A stretch of 64,000 bases of DNA from an uncultured Cohaesibacter sp. (GTDB taxonomy: Bacteria; Pseudomonadota; Alphaproteobacteria; Rhizobiales; Cohaesibacteraceae), in assembly GCF_963682185.1 (NCBI RefSeq), contig NZ_OY821667.1:2989501-3053500 (forward strand), read 5' to 3'. Within the stretch, counting starts at the first letter, position 1. Each line of letters starts with the position of its first letter. Shown one piece after another: positions 46,597 through 56,416 of this stretch. The notes under the pieces are model-generated. The model had not been told where the DNA came from, did no database searches, and saw only the letters and a list, made by a program, of their open reading frames with translations. The translations under genes were made by a program, and so were the position numbers.

Positions 46597-46878
46597 GTGA
46601 CCAATATTTCAGTTTCAGACCGACTGATCATCCAGAATAAACGTGGTTTGCATGCGCGTGCTTCGGCAAAATTTGTGCAATTGGTGGAACGATTTGACGC
46701 TCTGGTCAGAGTCTCCAAGGATGGCCAGACCGTTTGCGGCAATTCCATCATGGGGTTGATGATGCTGGCTGCCGCTCCCGGCTGCGCAATAGACGTTGTT
46801 GCCGAAGGCAATGAGGCCGAGGCCGTCATGGAAGCCTTGAACCAGTTGATCTCGGATCGCTTTGGCGAAGGCGAATAG
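46597..46878 (+). CDS. HPr phosphocarrier protein
   Basis: The 93-residue protein is HPr. His19 (RGLHARASAKF) takes phosphate from enzyme I, and Ser50 (CGNSIMGLM) is the target of HprK. Both residues are present, so both regulatory routes are possible. The GTG start is used with a weak upstream site. It is the last gene of the chvI-hprK-EIIA cluster; enzyme I is not in the window. Confidence 0.92.
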   Translation: MTNISVSDRLIIQNKRGLHARASAKFVQLVERFDALVRVSKDGQTVCGNSIMGLMMLAAAPGCAIDVVAEGNEAEAVMEALNQLISDRFGEGE

Positions 46879-47558
46879 CGTCTTTCAAGATCCCGTTTTT
46901 CAGAAAATGTGAAGGCATGGCTGCCCAAATGTGGCGGAAATGTGTTTTGGCGTGCCACTTCCTTGCCGCATTGCACCCCCTATCCCCATCCCGAACAGAG
47001 AAATTGTCGATCCATTCCAAAGGCTGGTGTCTGTCCGTGGACTGTTGGAGGGGTTAGTAAAGTCTGTTTGAAGTCTTGAAAATGCGCTGCCAATCTTTCG
47101 AAAATTGATAATTGCACAAGATCCTTACGCGAGGATTTTACAAAAATTCCAATATTCTTGACCCCATTGAAAGAATATCATCAATATAAAAAGTTGATAC
47201 AGAGATGCGAGGGGATCTGGTAAAAATATTGCAAAAGAAAATTTTCATCCCTTGGATTTTCGAGGGTTCAAACTACCATTTTCCTAGGAGACATTCATTG
47301 ACGCCAACCTGTGAGACTTGTTAGATTTCAGTGCGTTAAAAAATATCGACCATCTGTCGGAGCGTTTAGACTGATGGATGGCTGTGCGAAATGCATTTTA
47401 TTCTTTTGCGCATCGCGTGTGTGACCGCATGTGATGTTTGGATGGTGGTTGGCCAAAGCGAAGGGCTCGCCACTCAAATTTGTTGTTTGGAGATGGGCTG
47501 CCTTGCGCGTTCCCACTCCCTACCAGACACATTGATCGACTACTCCCGGAGGTAGAAT
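46879..47558. other. 680-bp AT-rich region upstream of proX
   Basis: No gene, tRNA or terminator was recognised. The first part follows the HPr gene; the middle (47080-47260) is AT-rich; the last bases carry the strong CGGAGG ribosome site of proX. It probably contains the osmoregulated promoter of the transporter, but no motif was identified. Confidence 0.5.
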
Positions 47559-48560
47559 ATGAAACGCCTACTGATCGCTGCCCTGATGATAACAGGCTCG
47601 GCCCTATCCGCTCAGGCAGCTGATGACTGCGGCAAAGTCACCATCGCTGACATGAACTGGAACTCGGCCACGCTGATTGGCAACATCGATCGCTTCGTTC
47701 TGGAATATGGCTTTGGCTGCGATGCAGAGATGGTTCCTGGCGACACAATGCCAACCGGTGCATCCATGACCGAAAAGGGCGAACCTGACATCGCCCCGGA
47801 ATTCTGGGCCAACTCCATGCGAGAGGCCGTTGACAAGGGCGTCGAAGAGGGACGTCTGGCCATTGCTGGCAAGTCCCTGTCCGATGGTGGTGAAGAAGGC
47901 TTCTGGGTTCCGGACTATATGGTCGAGAAAGACCCAAGCCTTGCGACCATCGAGGGCATCAAGGCAAACGCCAAACTGTTCGAGCATCCAGAAGATCCCG
48001 AGAAGAGCGCCTTCTATGGTTGCCCGGCTGGCTGGAACTGCCAGATCACATCCGGCAACCTCTTTCGTGCTCTGAAACTGGAAGATGCCGGGTTTGAAAT
48101 TGTGGATCCGGGTTCGGGCGCAGGCCTTGCCAGTTCCATTGCCAAGGCTTACGAGCGCGGCGAACCATGGTTCGGCTATTATTGGGCACCAACCGCCATT
48201 CTCGGCAAATATAAGATGACCAAGGTTGATTTCGGTTCCGGCGTTGATGAAGAGCATTACAAGGCCTGTACCTCTCAGGCAGATTGCCTTGAGCCGAAAG
48301 TGACCATGTATCCGCCGTCTCCTGTGCGTGCTGTTACCACGGGCGAATTTGCCAAGGCTCATCCTGATATCATGGAGTTCCTCGGCAAGCTCTCCTTCAA
48401 GAACAGCGAAATGAACGAACTGCTCGCCTGGATGGAAGAGAATCAGGCTGATGGTGAGTTCGCCGCTATCTATTTCCTGCAGAATCATGAAGACATGTGG
48501 AGCAAGTGGCTGCCAGAAGACGTGGCTGCCAAGGTAAAAGACGCCGTAGCTGGCATGTAA
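47559..48560 (+). CDS. proX: Glycine betaine/proline ABC transporter substrate-binding protein
   Basis: The 333-residue protein has a signal peptide (residues 1-20, LSAQA) and an OpuAC/ProX-like binding fold. The mature start is DDCGKVTIADMNWNSATL. Aromatic residues for ammonium binding are found in PEFWANS and GEPWFGYYWAPTAI. It probably binds glycine betaine or another quaternary amine in the periplasm. The ATG follows CGGAGGTAGAAT. A hairpin separates it from proW. Confidence 0.9.
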   Translation: MKRLLIAALMITGSALSAQAADDCGKVTIADMNWNSATLIGNIDRFVLEYGFGCDAEMVPGDTMPTGASMTEKGEPDIAPEFWANSMREAVDKGVEEGRLAIAGKSLSDGGEEGFWVPDYMVEKDPSLATIEGIKANAKLFEHPEDPEKSAFYGCPAGWNCQITSGNLFRALKLEDAGFEIVDPGSGAGLASSIAKAYERGEPWFGYYWAPTAILGKYKMTKVDFGSGVDEEHYKACTSQADCLEPKVTMYPPSPVRAVTTGEFAKAHPDIMEFLGKLSFKNSEMNELLAWMEENQADGEFAAIYFLQNHEDMWSKWLPEDVAAKVKDAVAGM

Positions 48561-48588
48561 CTGACATCACCTGAAAAGGTGCGATTCC

Positions 48589-48612
48589 CCCGGGCGATGT
48601 ATGTCGTCCGGG
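48589..48612 (+). terminator. Intercistronic hairpin after proX
   Basis: CCCGGGCGA pairs with TCGTCCGGG (one mismatch) around a 6-base loop, followed by TTTC. It is weaker than a full terminator and lies within the operon, so it may lower read-through to proW/proV or protect proX mRNA. Confidence 0.6.
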
Positions 48613-48778
48613 TTTCTTCGTGGGAGGTCTGCTTTTCTGCCCTCAGCTGAACGCCGATGGTGAACCGGAGCTGGACGCAGACAAGGAGATTGGTGAATTG
48701 ATTGAGGCGGCATCGATTTGAAAATCGAAACAAGACGAGGACCATCTGCCGCTTCATGGTAACAATTGGAGAGTCTAT

Positions 48779-49675
48779 ATGGCGGATGCGTCATGGTTAA
48801 CCTCATTCCCCCAGCTGAGCCGAATGGAACTGCTGACTATCCGTAAGACGCTTGATGGCGCTTACAAGGCATTCTCTCGAGAATATGGCGATGCGATTGA
48901 AAGCATCTTTCATCCCGTTCTTGCCTTTCTCGTATGGTTCGAAAAACTGCTGATCAATACGCCTTGGCCGATCATCATTCTGGTGATTGGGGCGATCGTC
49001 TATTTCGCCAGTCGATCCTGGAAATTGCTGACCGGTGTCGTGATTGCCCTTCTGCTGGTCGGCTTTTTCGGCATGTGGGAAGACACCATGTCGACCCTTT
49101 CGATGATCACGGTTTGCACGCTGATTTCCATTGTTCTGGGTATTCCCATCGGCATTGGCATGGCTAGGTCTGACCGGTTCCAGAAGGTCATGATGCCTAT
49201 CCTCGATGTCATGCAGACCATGCCGGCCTTTGTCTATCTCATTCCGGTGGTCATGCTCTTGGGCATCGGCAAGATTCCGGGGCTGATTTCCGTCGTCATC
49301 TACGCCATTCCGCCGGTGATCCGCCTGACCAATCTGGGCATCAGGTTGGTGGATGCTGAAGTGCTGGAAGCGGCCACCGCCTTTGGAGCCAATGGGCGAC
49401 AGCGTCTGTTCAACGTACAGATCCCGCTTGCCATGCCCAATATCATGGCGGGCATTAACCAGACCATCATGATGGCACTGGCCATGGTTGTCGTGGCGTC
49501 GATGATCGGCGTGAAGGGCCTCGGTCAGCCGGTGTTGAAATCCATTCAGAACCAATATTTCACGCTTGGTCTGTTTAACGGTCTGGCCATTGTCGCATTG
49601 GCCATCATTTTTGACCGCGTGTCTCAGGCATACGCCAAGCGAAGCCAGAAGCACATGAAAGGAGCCCATTCATGA
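48779..49675 (+). CDS. proW: Glycine betaine/proline ABC transporter permease
   Basis: The 298-residue permease has about six helices and the EAA loop near EAATAFGANGRQRLFNVQIP, with FVYLIPVVMLLGIG typical of ProW. The ATG follows TTGGAGAGTCTAT. The stop overlaps proV by 4 bases. It forms the membrane pore of the importer. Confidence 0.93.
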   Translation: MADASWLTSFPQLSRMELLTIRKTLDGAYKAFSREYGDAIESIFHPVLAFLVWFEKLLINTPWPIIILVIGAIVYFASRSWKLLTGVVIALLLVGFFGMWEDTMSTLSMITVCTLISIVLGIPIGIGMARSDRFQKVMMPILDVMQTMPAFVYLIPVVMLLGIGKIPGLISVVIYAIPPVIRLTNLGIRLVDAEVLEAATAFGANGRQRLFNVQIPLAMPNIMAGINQTIMMALAMVVVASMIGVKGLGQPVLKSIQNQYFTLGLFNGLAIVALAIIFDRVSQAYAKRSQKHMKGAHS

Positions 49676-50961
49676 GCAACACTCTTATTGAAGTCAAAGG
49701 GCTCTATAAACTGTTCGGTTCAAACCCCAAGGCGCATATGCCGCTGGTGCATCAGGGATTGGGCAAAGACGAGATTCTGGCCAAGACAGGTCACACACTG
49801 GGCCTCAAGGACATCAACCTGTCCATCAAGGAAGGCGATATCTCCGTTATCATGGGCCTGTCCGGCTCGGGCAAGTCGACGCTCATTCGCCATTTCAACC
49901 GGCTGATCGAACCCACCGAGGGGCAGATACTGGTGGGCGGAACCGACGTGATGAGCCTGTCGGAGAAAGAGCTTGAGCAATTCCGCCGTCACAGAATGTC
50001 CATGGTGTTCCAGCGCTTTGGTCTGCTGCCGCATCGCACGGTGCTCGACAATGTGTCCTTCGGCCTGACCATTCAGGGCATCAGGAAAAAGGAAGCCAAC
50101 GAGCGTGCGGTTGAGTGGCTCGAAACGGTTGGACTGGCTGGTTATGAAAACCAGTATCCGGCACAGCTATCCGGTGGTCAGCAGCAGCGCGTCGGGTTGG
50201 CGCGTGCTCTGGCGACAAATGCCGATATCCTGCTCATGGATGAAGCCTTTTCCGCGCTTGATCCGCTGATCCGTTCCGAGATGCAGGACCAACTGGTGGA
50301 ACTGCAGGAAAAACTGCAGAAGACCATTATCTTCATCACCCACGATCTGGATGAAGCGCTGCGTCTTGGCAACAATATTGCCATTCTGAAAGATGGGGAA
50401 CTGGTGCAGGACGACAAGCCGGAGGAAATCCTGCTCAATCCGGCGACCAGCTATGTGGAAGCCTTTGTGCGAGATGTGAACCGGGCCCGCGCCCTGACGG
50501 TTGAAACCGTGATGCAGCCGCAGGAATTCCGCATCACCGCGACGACCATCGAAGATGCCCTCAAACAGATGCGTGCGCACAAGGATGATTACGCCTATCA
50601 CGTCACCGATGATGGCTATCAGGGTATGTTGTCGCAAGAAAGCCTTGAGGAATATTATCAGGAAGACAAGACCGCCAAGTTGACCGAAGAGCATTATGAA
50701 GATCTTGAGCCGATTGCTCCGGATGCCGCGCTTGAAGAGGTTCTGCCAGAAACTCTGGCGTCGGACTATCCTGTCCCGGTCGTGGATGAAGAAGGCGAAT
50801 TCGTTGGTAGTCTATCGCGGGATGCTCTGGCCGAAGTACTCAGCCCTGAGGCCTCGACCGAAGAAGTTGACACTGACACGAGCGCTACCTCTGACGAAGG
50901 CGAAGAGGAAGCCGCAGAAAAAGGTGAGGCTAAGGACAAGCTCTCCAATGCACCAGCCTGA
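49672..50961 (+). CDS. proV: Glycine betaine/proline ABC transporter ATP-binding protein
   Basis: The 429-residue ATPase has Walker A GLSGSGKST, signature LSGGQQQRVGLARAL, Walker B ILLMDEAFSALDP and the family extension before Walker A (KLFGSNPKAHMP). Residues about 280-400 form a CBS-like domain (DALKQMRAHKDDYAYHV), used by relatives to sense ionic strength. An acidic Glu/Thr/Ser-rich tail ends the protein. Gene order is proX-W-V, the reverse of the enteric operon. A terminator follows. Confidence 0.94.
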   Translation: MSNTLIEVKGLYKLFGSNPKAHMPLVHQGLGKDEILAKTGHTLGLKDINLSIKEGDISVIMGLSGSGKSTLIRHFNRLIEPTEGQILVGGTDVMSLSEKELEQFRRHRMSMVFQRFGLLPHRTVLDNVSFGLTIQGIRKKEANERAVEWLETVGLAGYENQYPAQLSGGQQQRVGLARALATNADILLMDEAFSALDPLIRSEMQDQLVELQEKLQKTIIFITHDLDEALRLGNNIAILKDGELVQDDKPEEILLNPATSYVEAFVRDVNRARALTVETVMQPQEFRITATTIEDALKQMRAHKDDYAYHVTDDGYQGMLSQESLEEYYQEDKTAKLTEEHYEDLEPIAPDAALEEVLPETLASDYPVPVVDEEGEFVGSLSRDALAEVLSPEASTEEVDTDTSATSDEGEEEAAEKGEAKDKLSNAPA

Positions 50962-50997
50962 AGCGGCAGCGCACGCTTGCTAGAATTCCAAAATGAG

Positions 50998-51028
50998 AAA
51001 GGGTGACCCGCTGTGGGCCACCCTTTTT
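50998..51028 (+). terminator. Rho-independent terminator of the pro operon
   Basis: AAAGGGTGACCC pairs with GGGCCACCCTTT (one mismatch) around a 5-base loop, followed by T-run. Confidence 0.9.
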
Positions 51029-51075
51029 ATATGCATTCTCAAGTAGGCAGTGCCTGCAAAGGTCGTTGGACTGTA

Positions 51076-52155
51076 TCAGCCGGCTTTCGTGGTGCCCATA
51101 TTCTTGCGCATGGAAACAAACCGCATGGCGCGCTGCGCCGATGAGACATCAATATCCTTGTAGAAAGCGACCGTCCGCCCGGTTTCTGCAAGACTTTTGT
51201 TGAGTTTGTCTGCCTTCAGACCCATTAATTTACCAAAAGCTCCGTTGGTGATACCAATGGATTTGCACAACAGGCTGATTGGCTCGTCATTGGTCTGATA
51301 GAGGGCGTTGGATACGATCGGCTCTTCCATATCGGCCATGGCCGCCAGGAACATCACGATATCCGGCCCGCGGTTGGTTTCAACCAGCATGCTCAGAGCA
51401 TCGGATTTATCCAGCTTGCCGTCCCTGACATCCGCAATCACGATCTTGGCTTCGAGCCGTTTCTGACGGCCAACGATCTTTTGATCTGACGCCGCCTTTC
51501 TGGCCCGGTCTACCAGATCGTTCGCTGCCTGCTCATCATTCTGAAACAATTGGGCGAGCTGCGCTTTCCCTTCCGGCGGAAGCAATGGCAGTAGACGCTT
51601 GGCCGCGTCTTCTGTAATGTCCGGTCGCGAGCAGAGGTTGGCCTGCAATACTGCATCGCCATCTGCCTTGGTCACCAAGGTATTGAAGCCCTTGGAGGTA
51701 ATCTCTGCGCCCTTGTTCTGTGTAACCTTGTGCCAGACGGCGCGTGTGCCATTCTCGATAAGAGCGTCGGTCACCGTGCCGCTGAGATGCTCGCGCTGGG
51801 CGATGCTTTCCAAGTGGGTTTCCGGCAGCGTCTGGGTCAGTTGAACAAAGTCCGCGTCGGTAAGAACAGGACTATGCTGAAGCATAGGCCCCGCAACAGA
51901 CACATCATCCTGAGCCATCTTGAGGGCAACTTCATTGGGTAGTCCTTGTTCTGTGGCTACCCGATCGGAAAATTCTGCGCGCCCTTCGACGCTGACCTCA
52001 TTGAGCATCTTCAAAACGATATCCCGGAAGATCAGCGTTCCCTGCTCGGTATGGTTTTCGGCACCATCGAAAAACAGATCCGCCACTCGACCGAGCAGTT
52101 CACGTCTTTTGTCGCTCGATTTTTCTCTGGCGAGGTCTGTAATATTATCCAACAT
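51076..52155 (-). CDS. DUF2336 domain-containing protein
   Basis: The 359-residue soluble protein fits DUF2336, an alpha-helical family with HEAT-like repeats found in alphaproteobacteria. Repeated helix pairs are seen (PNEVALKMAQDDVSVAGPML, CSRPDITEDAAKRLLPLL). No catalytic motif is present. The ATG behind AGAGGCAACC is preferred over one 7 codons upstream. It lies between the pro terminator and the end of the adhesin gene. A role with the adhesin is possible but not shown. Confidence 0.78.
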   Translation of the reverse strand: MLDNITDLAREKSSDKRRELLGRVADLFFDGAENHTEQGTLIFRDIVLKMLNEVSVEGRAEFSDRVATEQGLPNEVALKMAQDDVSVAGPMLQHSPVLTDADFVQLTQTLPETHLESIAQREHLSGTVTDALIENGTRAVWHKVTQNKGAEITSKGFNTLVTKADGDAVLQANLCSRPDITEDAAKRLLPLLPPEGKAQLAQLFQNDEQAANDLVDRARKAASDQKIVGRQKRLEAKIVIADVRDGKLDKSDALSMLVETNRGPDIVMFLAAMADMEEPIVSNALYQTNDEPISLLCKSIGITNGAFGKLMGLKADKLNKSLAETGRTVAFYKDIDVSSAQRAMRFVSMRKNMGTTKAG

Positions 52156-52288
52156 GGTTGCCTCTTTGCTTTGCATTTCTAGAAGACTATATCTCTTCGT
52201 TTCTAAGATTACGTTAATTGATTGTAGATACGGATGATCAAATAACCCTTTAAAATTGCAGGGTTATTTGACTTAAACTCTTGATCAT

Positions 52289-55200
52289 TTACCAGGAGAC
52301 ATTGTCAATATTCTCCAGTTCGATCTGGCTGCCATCACTGAAGTCAATGGTGCCGCTCGCGTCGTCTGACAGCAGCATCTGATCGCTGCCTTCAACCATT
52401 GTTACGGTGCCGGTATCAAGTGAGATTGTCCAGTCGGTGCCATAGGTTGTCGTGTCGGTGCCATCGGCTGCAAGGATCTCCAGAGAGTCCGTCCAGTCGC
52501 CAACCGAGCCACCATCGATAATGTCATTGCCGTCTCCCACCATATAGATGAAGGTGTCATCCCCTTCGCCACCCGAGAGATAGTCGTTCCCATCTCCGCC
52601 TATGAGGGTGTCGTTGCCAGCCCCGCCGTATAGGGAATCATCTCCAGAGCCGGCCTGTTCTGTGTAGGTGGCGGCTGTAGAGACTGAGCCTTCACCGCCG
52701 AAGAGAATATCGTCGCCCGTACCGCCATAGACCGTGTCATTGCCCGAGCCGCCATAAAGCGCGTCGTCACCCGCTTCCCCGTGGAGAGCATCAGCTCCGT
52801 CGTTGCCATACACAATATCCGCCCCGTCTTCAGCATTGATGAAGTCGTTGCCGTCTCCGCCGGAAATCGTGTCTGAATCGGCGCCGCCGTAAATGTCATC
52901 ATCACCAGAGCCGCCGTCGATTGTATCCTGACCAGCATCGCCATAGATAACATCGTCACCGTCATGTCCGTCAATCACATCATTCCCGCTATAAGCGGTG
53001 ATCATGTCGTCGTCGCTCGTGCCGTTGAGCGTATCGCTATTATCGCTGCCGTTGACCTGATTGAGGCTGCTGAAGTCATCAACATCCCCAACGGCTACGG
53101 TGAGGGTTTGACTGGTCGACAGGTTGCCACTGTCAGTCGCGGTGACTGTAACATCGACGGAGCTTTCGGTTTCATAGTCCAGCGATATGCCATCCTTGAG
53201 TTTCAGTATGACCTCGCCATCCTGTGTAACCACCTCGAAGCGGTCGTCGCTCGTACTGTAGGAAATGCTGTCGCCATCATCTACATCAGTCACGCTGAGT
53301 GTGGCGATCTCAGCCCCGGCTTCATTTTCCAGCACGCCGAAACCATCGGAATCGTTGATTTGGAAATTGTCGAGCAACGTGCCGTATGAGTTTTCCGACC
53401 CCATTTCGATGAAGGTGATTGTGTTGGAGCCATCGCCCGAACCTGCTGTCAGCTCAAGCGTGTAGGTGTTCCAGCCAAGGCCGTCATTCGCCGGGTCGAT
53501 GGTTGCGATAATCTCACCGTTCCAGACAACCTGAACCACGCTTTGGCCCAGAGCTTCCTCGGCGGTACCTGACACGCCATCGCCATATGCACCGCGAGAT
53601 TTCAAATCCATGGAAAGGCTATAAGTTTCGCCATCTTCCAGACCTTCAAGCTCGCGTGTCAACGTGCCATTGGATTGGGCCGCCAGATCGACATGATAGT
53701 CCCCATCTGTTGCGCCAAGATCCATATGACCCGCTTCATGCACATCAATGCTGCTTTGTGTCCAGCCATCGATATAGGCATCTTCATACCAGCCGGTTCC
53801 ATCTCCGCCGCCATGAACGCCGCCATTGAACACTTCGAAACTTCCGTTATAGAGGAAGTTATATGAGCCGGAGGCTGTGAGGGTCGGAGCCTCGTTGAGA
53901 TCGCCCACATCAATGGTGAAGTCTTCACTGACGCTGCCGCCATTGCCATCATCCGCAGTGACGGTCACCGTGACCGTTTGTTCTGCCTCATAATCGAGGG
54001 AGACGCCGTCCTTGAGCTTGAGGACATAAGAACCATCCTGCTCGACGACCTCGAAGCGGCTGTCATCGACGCTGTAGCTATGGGTATCAGAGCTATCCAC
54101 ATCGGTGGTGGACAGGGTGCCGATAACCGCCCCGGAGTCATTCTCGTCCACGGAGCTGGCTGACAGATCCACAGCGGTCGGCGCATCATTGGTGCCGGTG
54201 ACTTCAATGGTGACGGTGCCCTGATCGGTGGAGCCATTGCCATCATCTGCGGTATAGGTGAAGGAGACCTCGCGGCTCTCCCCCACGGCCAGATCATCAA
54301 AGGCTGTGCCCGGATCAAAGCTGTAGGAGCCGTCATCATTCAGCGTGACAGTGCCCTCGGATGGCTGGCCATCAAGGCTATAGCTGATCGTATCCCCATC
54401 CAGATCGGTCGCGGTGACAGAACTGGAAAGAACACTATTCTCGCCCGTGGTCTCTGACGCATCACTGGCAGTGACGGCCTCGTTGAGATCGCCCACATCA
54501 ATGGTGAAGTCTTCACTGACGCTGCCGCCATTGCCATCATCAGCAGTGACGGTCACCGTGACCGTTTGTTCCGCCTCATAATCGAGAGAGACGCCGTCCT
54601 TGAGCTTGAGGACATAAGAACCATCCTGCTCGACAACCTCGAAGCGGCTGTCATCAACGCTGTAGCTATGGGTATCAGAGCTATCCACATCGGTGGTGGA
54701 CAGGGTGCCGATAACAGCCCCGGAGTCATTCTCATCCACGCTTGAGGATGACAGATCCACAGCGGTCGGCGCATCATTGGTGCCGGTCACTTCAATGGTG
54801 ACGGTGCCCTGATCGGTGGAACCATTGCCATCATCAGCGGTATAGGAGAAGGAGACCTCGCGGCTCTCACCCACGGCCAGATCATCAAAGGCGGTGCCCG
54901 GATCAAAGCTGTAGGAGCCATCGTCATTCAGCGTAACGGTGCCCTCGGATGGCTGGCCATCAAGGCTATAGCTGATCGTATCCCCATCCAGATCGGTCGC
55001 GGTGACGGAACTGGAAAGAACGCTATTCTCGCCCGTGGTCTCTGAGGCATCACTGGCAGTGACGGCCTCGTTGAGATCGCCCACATCAATGGTGAAGTCT
55101 TCACTGACGCTGCCGCCATTGCCATCATCAGCAGTGACGGTCACCGTGACCGTTTGTTCCGCCTCATAGTCGAGAGAGACGCCGTCCTTGAGCTTGAGGA

Positions 55201-56416
55201 CATAAGAACCATCCTGCTCGACAACCTCGAAGCGGCTGTCATCGACGCTGTAGCTATGGGTATCAGACGCATCCACATCGGTGGTGGACAGGGTGCCGAT
55301 AACCGCCCCGGAGTCATTCTCATCCACGCTTGAGGATGACAGATCCACAGCGGTCGGCGCATCATTGGTGCCGGTCACTTCAATGGTGACGGTGCCCTGA
55401 TCGGTGGAGCCATTGCCATCATCAGCGGTATAGGAGAAGGAGACCTCGCGGCTCTCACCCACGGCCAGATCATCAAAGGCGGTGCCCGGATCAAAGCTGT
55501 AGGAGCCATCGTCATTCAGCGTGACAGTGCCCTCGGATGGCTGGCCATCAAGGCTATAGCTGATCGTATCCCCATCCAGATCGGTCGCAGTGACGGAACT
55601 GGAAAGAACACTATTCTCGCCCGTGGTCTCTGAGGCATCACTGGCAGTGACGGCCTCATTGAGATCGCCCACATCAATGGTGAAGTCCTCACTGACGCTG
55701 CCGCCATTGCCATCATCAGCAGTGACGGTCACCGTGACTGTTTGTTCCGCCTCATAATCGAGGGAGACACCGTCCTTGAGCTTGAGGACATAAGAACCAT
55801 CCTGCTCGACAACCTCGAAGCGGCTGTCATCGACGCTGTAGCTATGGGTGTCAGAGGCATCCACATCGGTGGTGGACAGGGTGCCGATGACCGCACCGGA
55901 GTCATTCTCGTCCACGCTTGAGGATGACAGATCCACAGCGGTCGGCGCATCATTGGTGCCGGTGACTTCAATGGTGACGGTGCCCTGATCGGTGGAACCA
56001 TTGCCATCATCAGCGGTATAGGTGAAGGAGACCTCGCGGCTCTCCCCCACGGCCAGATCATCAAAGGCTGTGCCCGGATCAAAGCTGTAGGAGCCGTCAT
56101 CATTCAGCGTGACAGTGCCCTCGGATGGCTGGCCATCAAGGCTATAGCTGATCGTATCCCCATCCAGATCGGTCGCGGTGACAGAACTGGAAAGAACACT
56201 ATTCTCGCCCGTGGTCTCTGAGGCATCACTGGCAGTGACGGCCTCGTTGAGATCGCCCACATCAATGGTGAAGTCCTCATTGCCATCTGACGCTGTGTGC
56301 CCCGCCTGGCCATCAAGGCTATAGCTGATCGTATCCCCATCCAGATCGGTCGCGGTGACGAACACTATTCTCCTTGAGATGCCATGAAGAACCATGCCAT
56401 CATCATCCATCAGCAC
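52289..56416 (-). CDS. Repeat adhesin with RTX C terminus (C-terminal part of a broken frame)
   Basis: This 1375-residue frame holds four full 196-residue repeat units and a partial fifth, followed by a galactose-binding-like domain (YNGSFEVFNGG...), another cadherin-like domain, and about ten RTX nonapeptides (GGSGDDDIYGG) that bind calcium. The last 100 residues are a probable type I secretion signal. Each repeat pairs a VCBS-like module (GTVTLNDDGSYSFDPGT) with a cadherin-like module (EDGSYVLKLKDG-like, seen as VEQDGSYVLKLKDG). The first 20 residues look spurious, so the natural start lies further upstream in 58188-56773. Secretion by the neighbouring T1SS is expected. Confidence 0.85.
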   Translation of the reverse strand: MLMDDDGMVLHGISRRIVFVTATDLDGDTISYSLDGQAGHTASDGNEDFTIDVGDLNEAVTASDASETTGENSVLSSSVTATDLDGDTISYSLDGQPSEGTVTLNDDGSYSFDPGTAFDDLAVGESREVSFTYTADDGNGSTDQGTVTIEVTGTNDAPTAVDLSSSSVDENDSGAVIGTLSTTDVDASDTHSYSVDDSRFEVVEQDGSYVLKLKDGVSLDYEAEQTVTVTVTADDGNGGSVSEDFTIDVGDLNEAVTASDASETTGENSVLSSSVTATDLDGDTISYSLDGQPSEGTVTLNDDGSYSFDPGTAFDDLAVGESREVSFSYTADDGNGSTDQGTVTIEVTGTNDAPTAVDLSSSSVDENDSGAVIGTLSTTDVDASDTHSYSVDDSRFEVVEQDGSYVLKLKDGVSLDYEAEQTVTVTVTADDGNGGSVSEDFTIDVGDLNEAVTASDASETTGENSVLSSSVTATDLDGDTISYSLDGQPSEGTVTLNDDGSYSFDPGTAFDDLAVGESREVSFSYTADDGNGSTDQGTVTIEVTGTNDAPTAVDLSSSSVDENDSGAVIGTLSTTDVDSSDTHSYSVDDSRFEVVEQDGSYVLKLKDGVSLDYEAEQTVTVTVTADDGNGGSVSEDFTIDVGDLNEAVTASDASETTGENSVLSSSVTATDLDGDTISYSLDGQPSEGTVTLNDDGSYSFDPGTAFDDLAVGESREVSFTYTADDGNGSTDQGTVTIEVTGTNDAPTAVDLSASSVDENDSGAVIGTLSTTDVDSSDTHSYSVDDSRFEVVEQDGSYVLKLKDGVSLDYEAEQTVTVTVTADDGNGGSVSEDFTIDVGDLNEAPTLTASGSYNFLYNGSFEVFNGGVHGGGDGTGWYEDAYIDGWTQSSIDVHEAGHMDLGATDGDYHVDLAAQSNGTLTRELEGLEDGETYSLSMDLKSRGAYGDGVSGTAEEALGQSVVQVVWNGEIIATIDPANDGLGWNTYTLELTAGSGDGSNTITFIEMGSENSYGTLLDNFQINDSDGFGVLENEAGAEIATLSVTDVDDGDSISYSTSDDRFEVVTQDGEVILKLKDGISLDYETESSVDVTVTATDSGNLSTSQTLTVAVGDVDDFSSLNQVNGSDNSDTLNGTSDDDMITAYSGNDVIDGHDGDDVIYGDAGQDTIDGGSGDDDIYGGADSDTISGGDGNDFINAEDGADIVYGNDGADALHGEAGDDALYGGSGNDTVYGGTGDDILFGGEGSVSTAATYTEQAGSGDDSLYGGAGNDTLIGGDGNDYLSGGEGDDTFIYMVGDGNDIIDGGSVGDWTDSLEILAADGTDTTTYGTDWTISLDTGTVTMVEGSDQMLLSDDASGTIDFSDGSQIELENIDNVSW

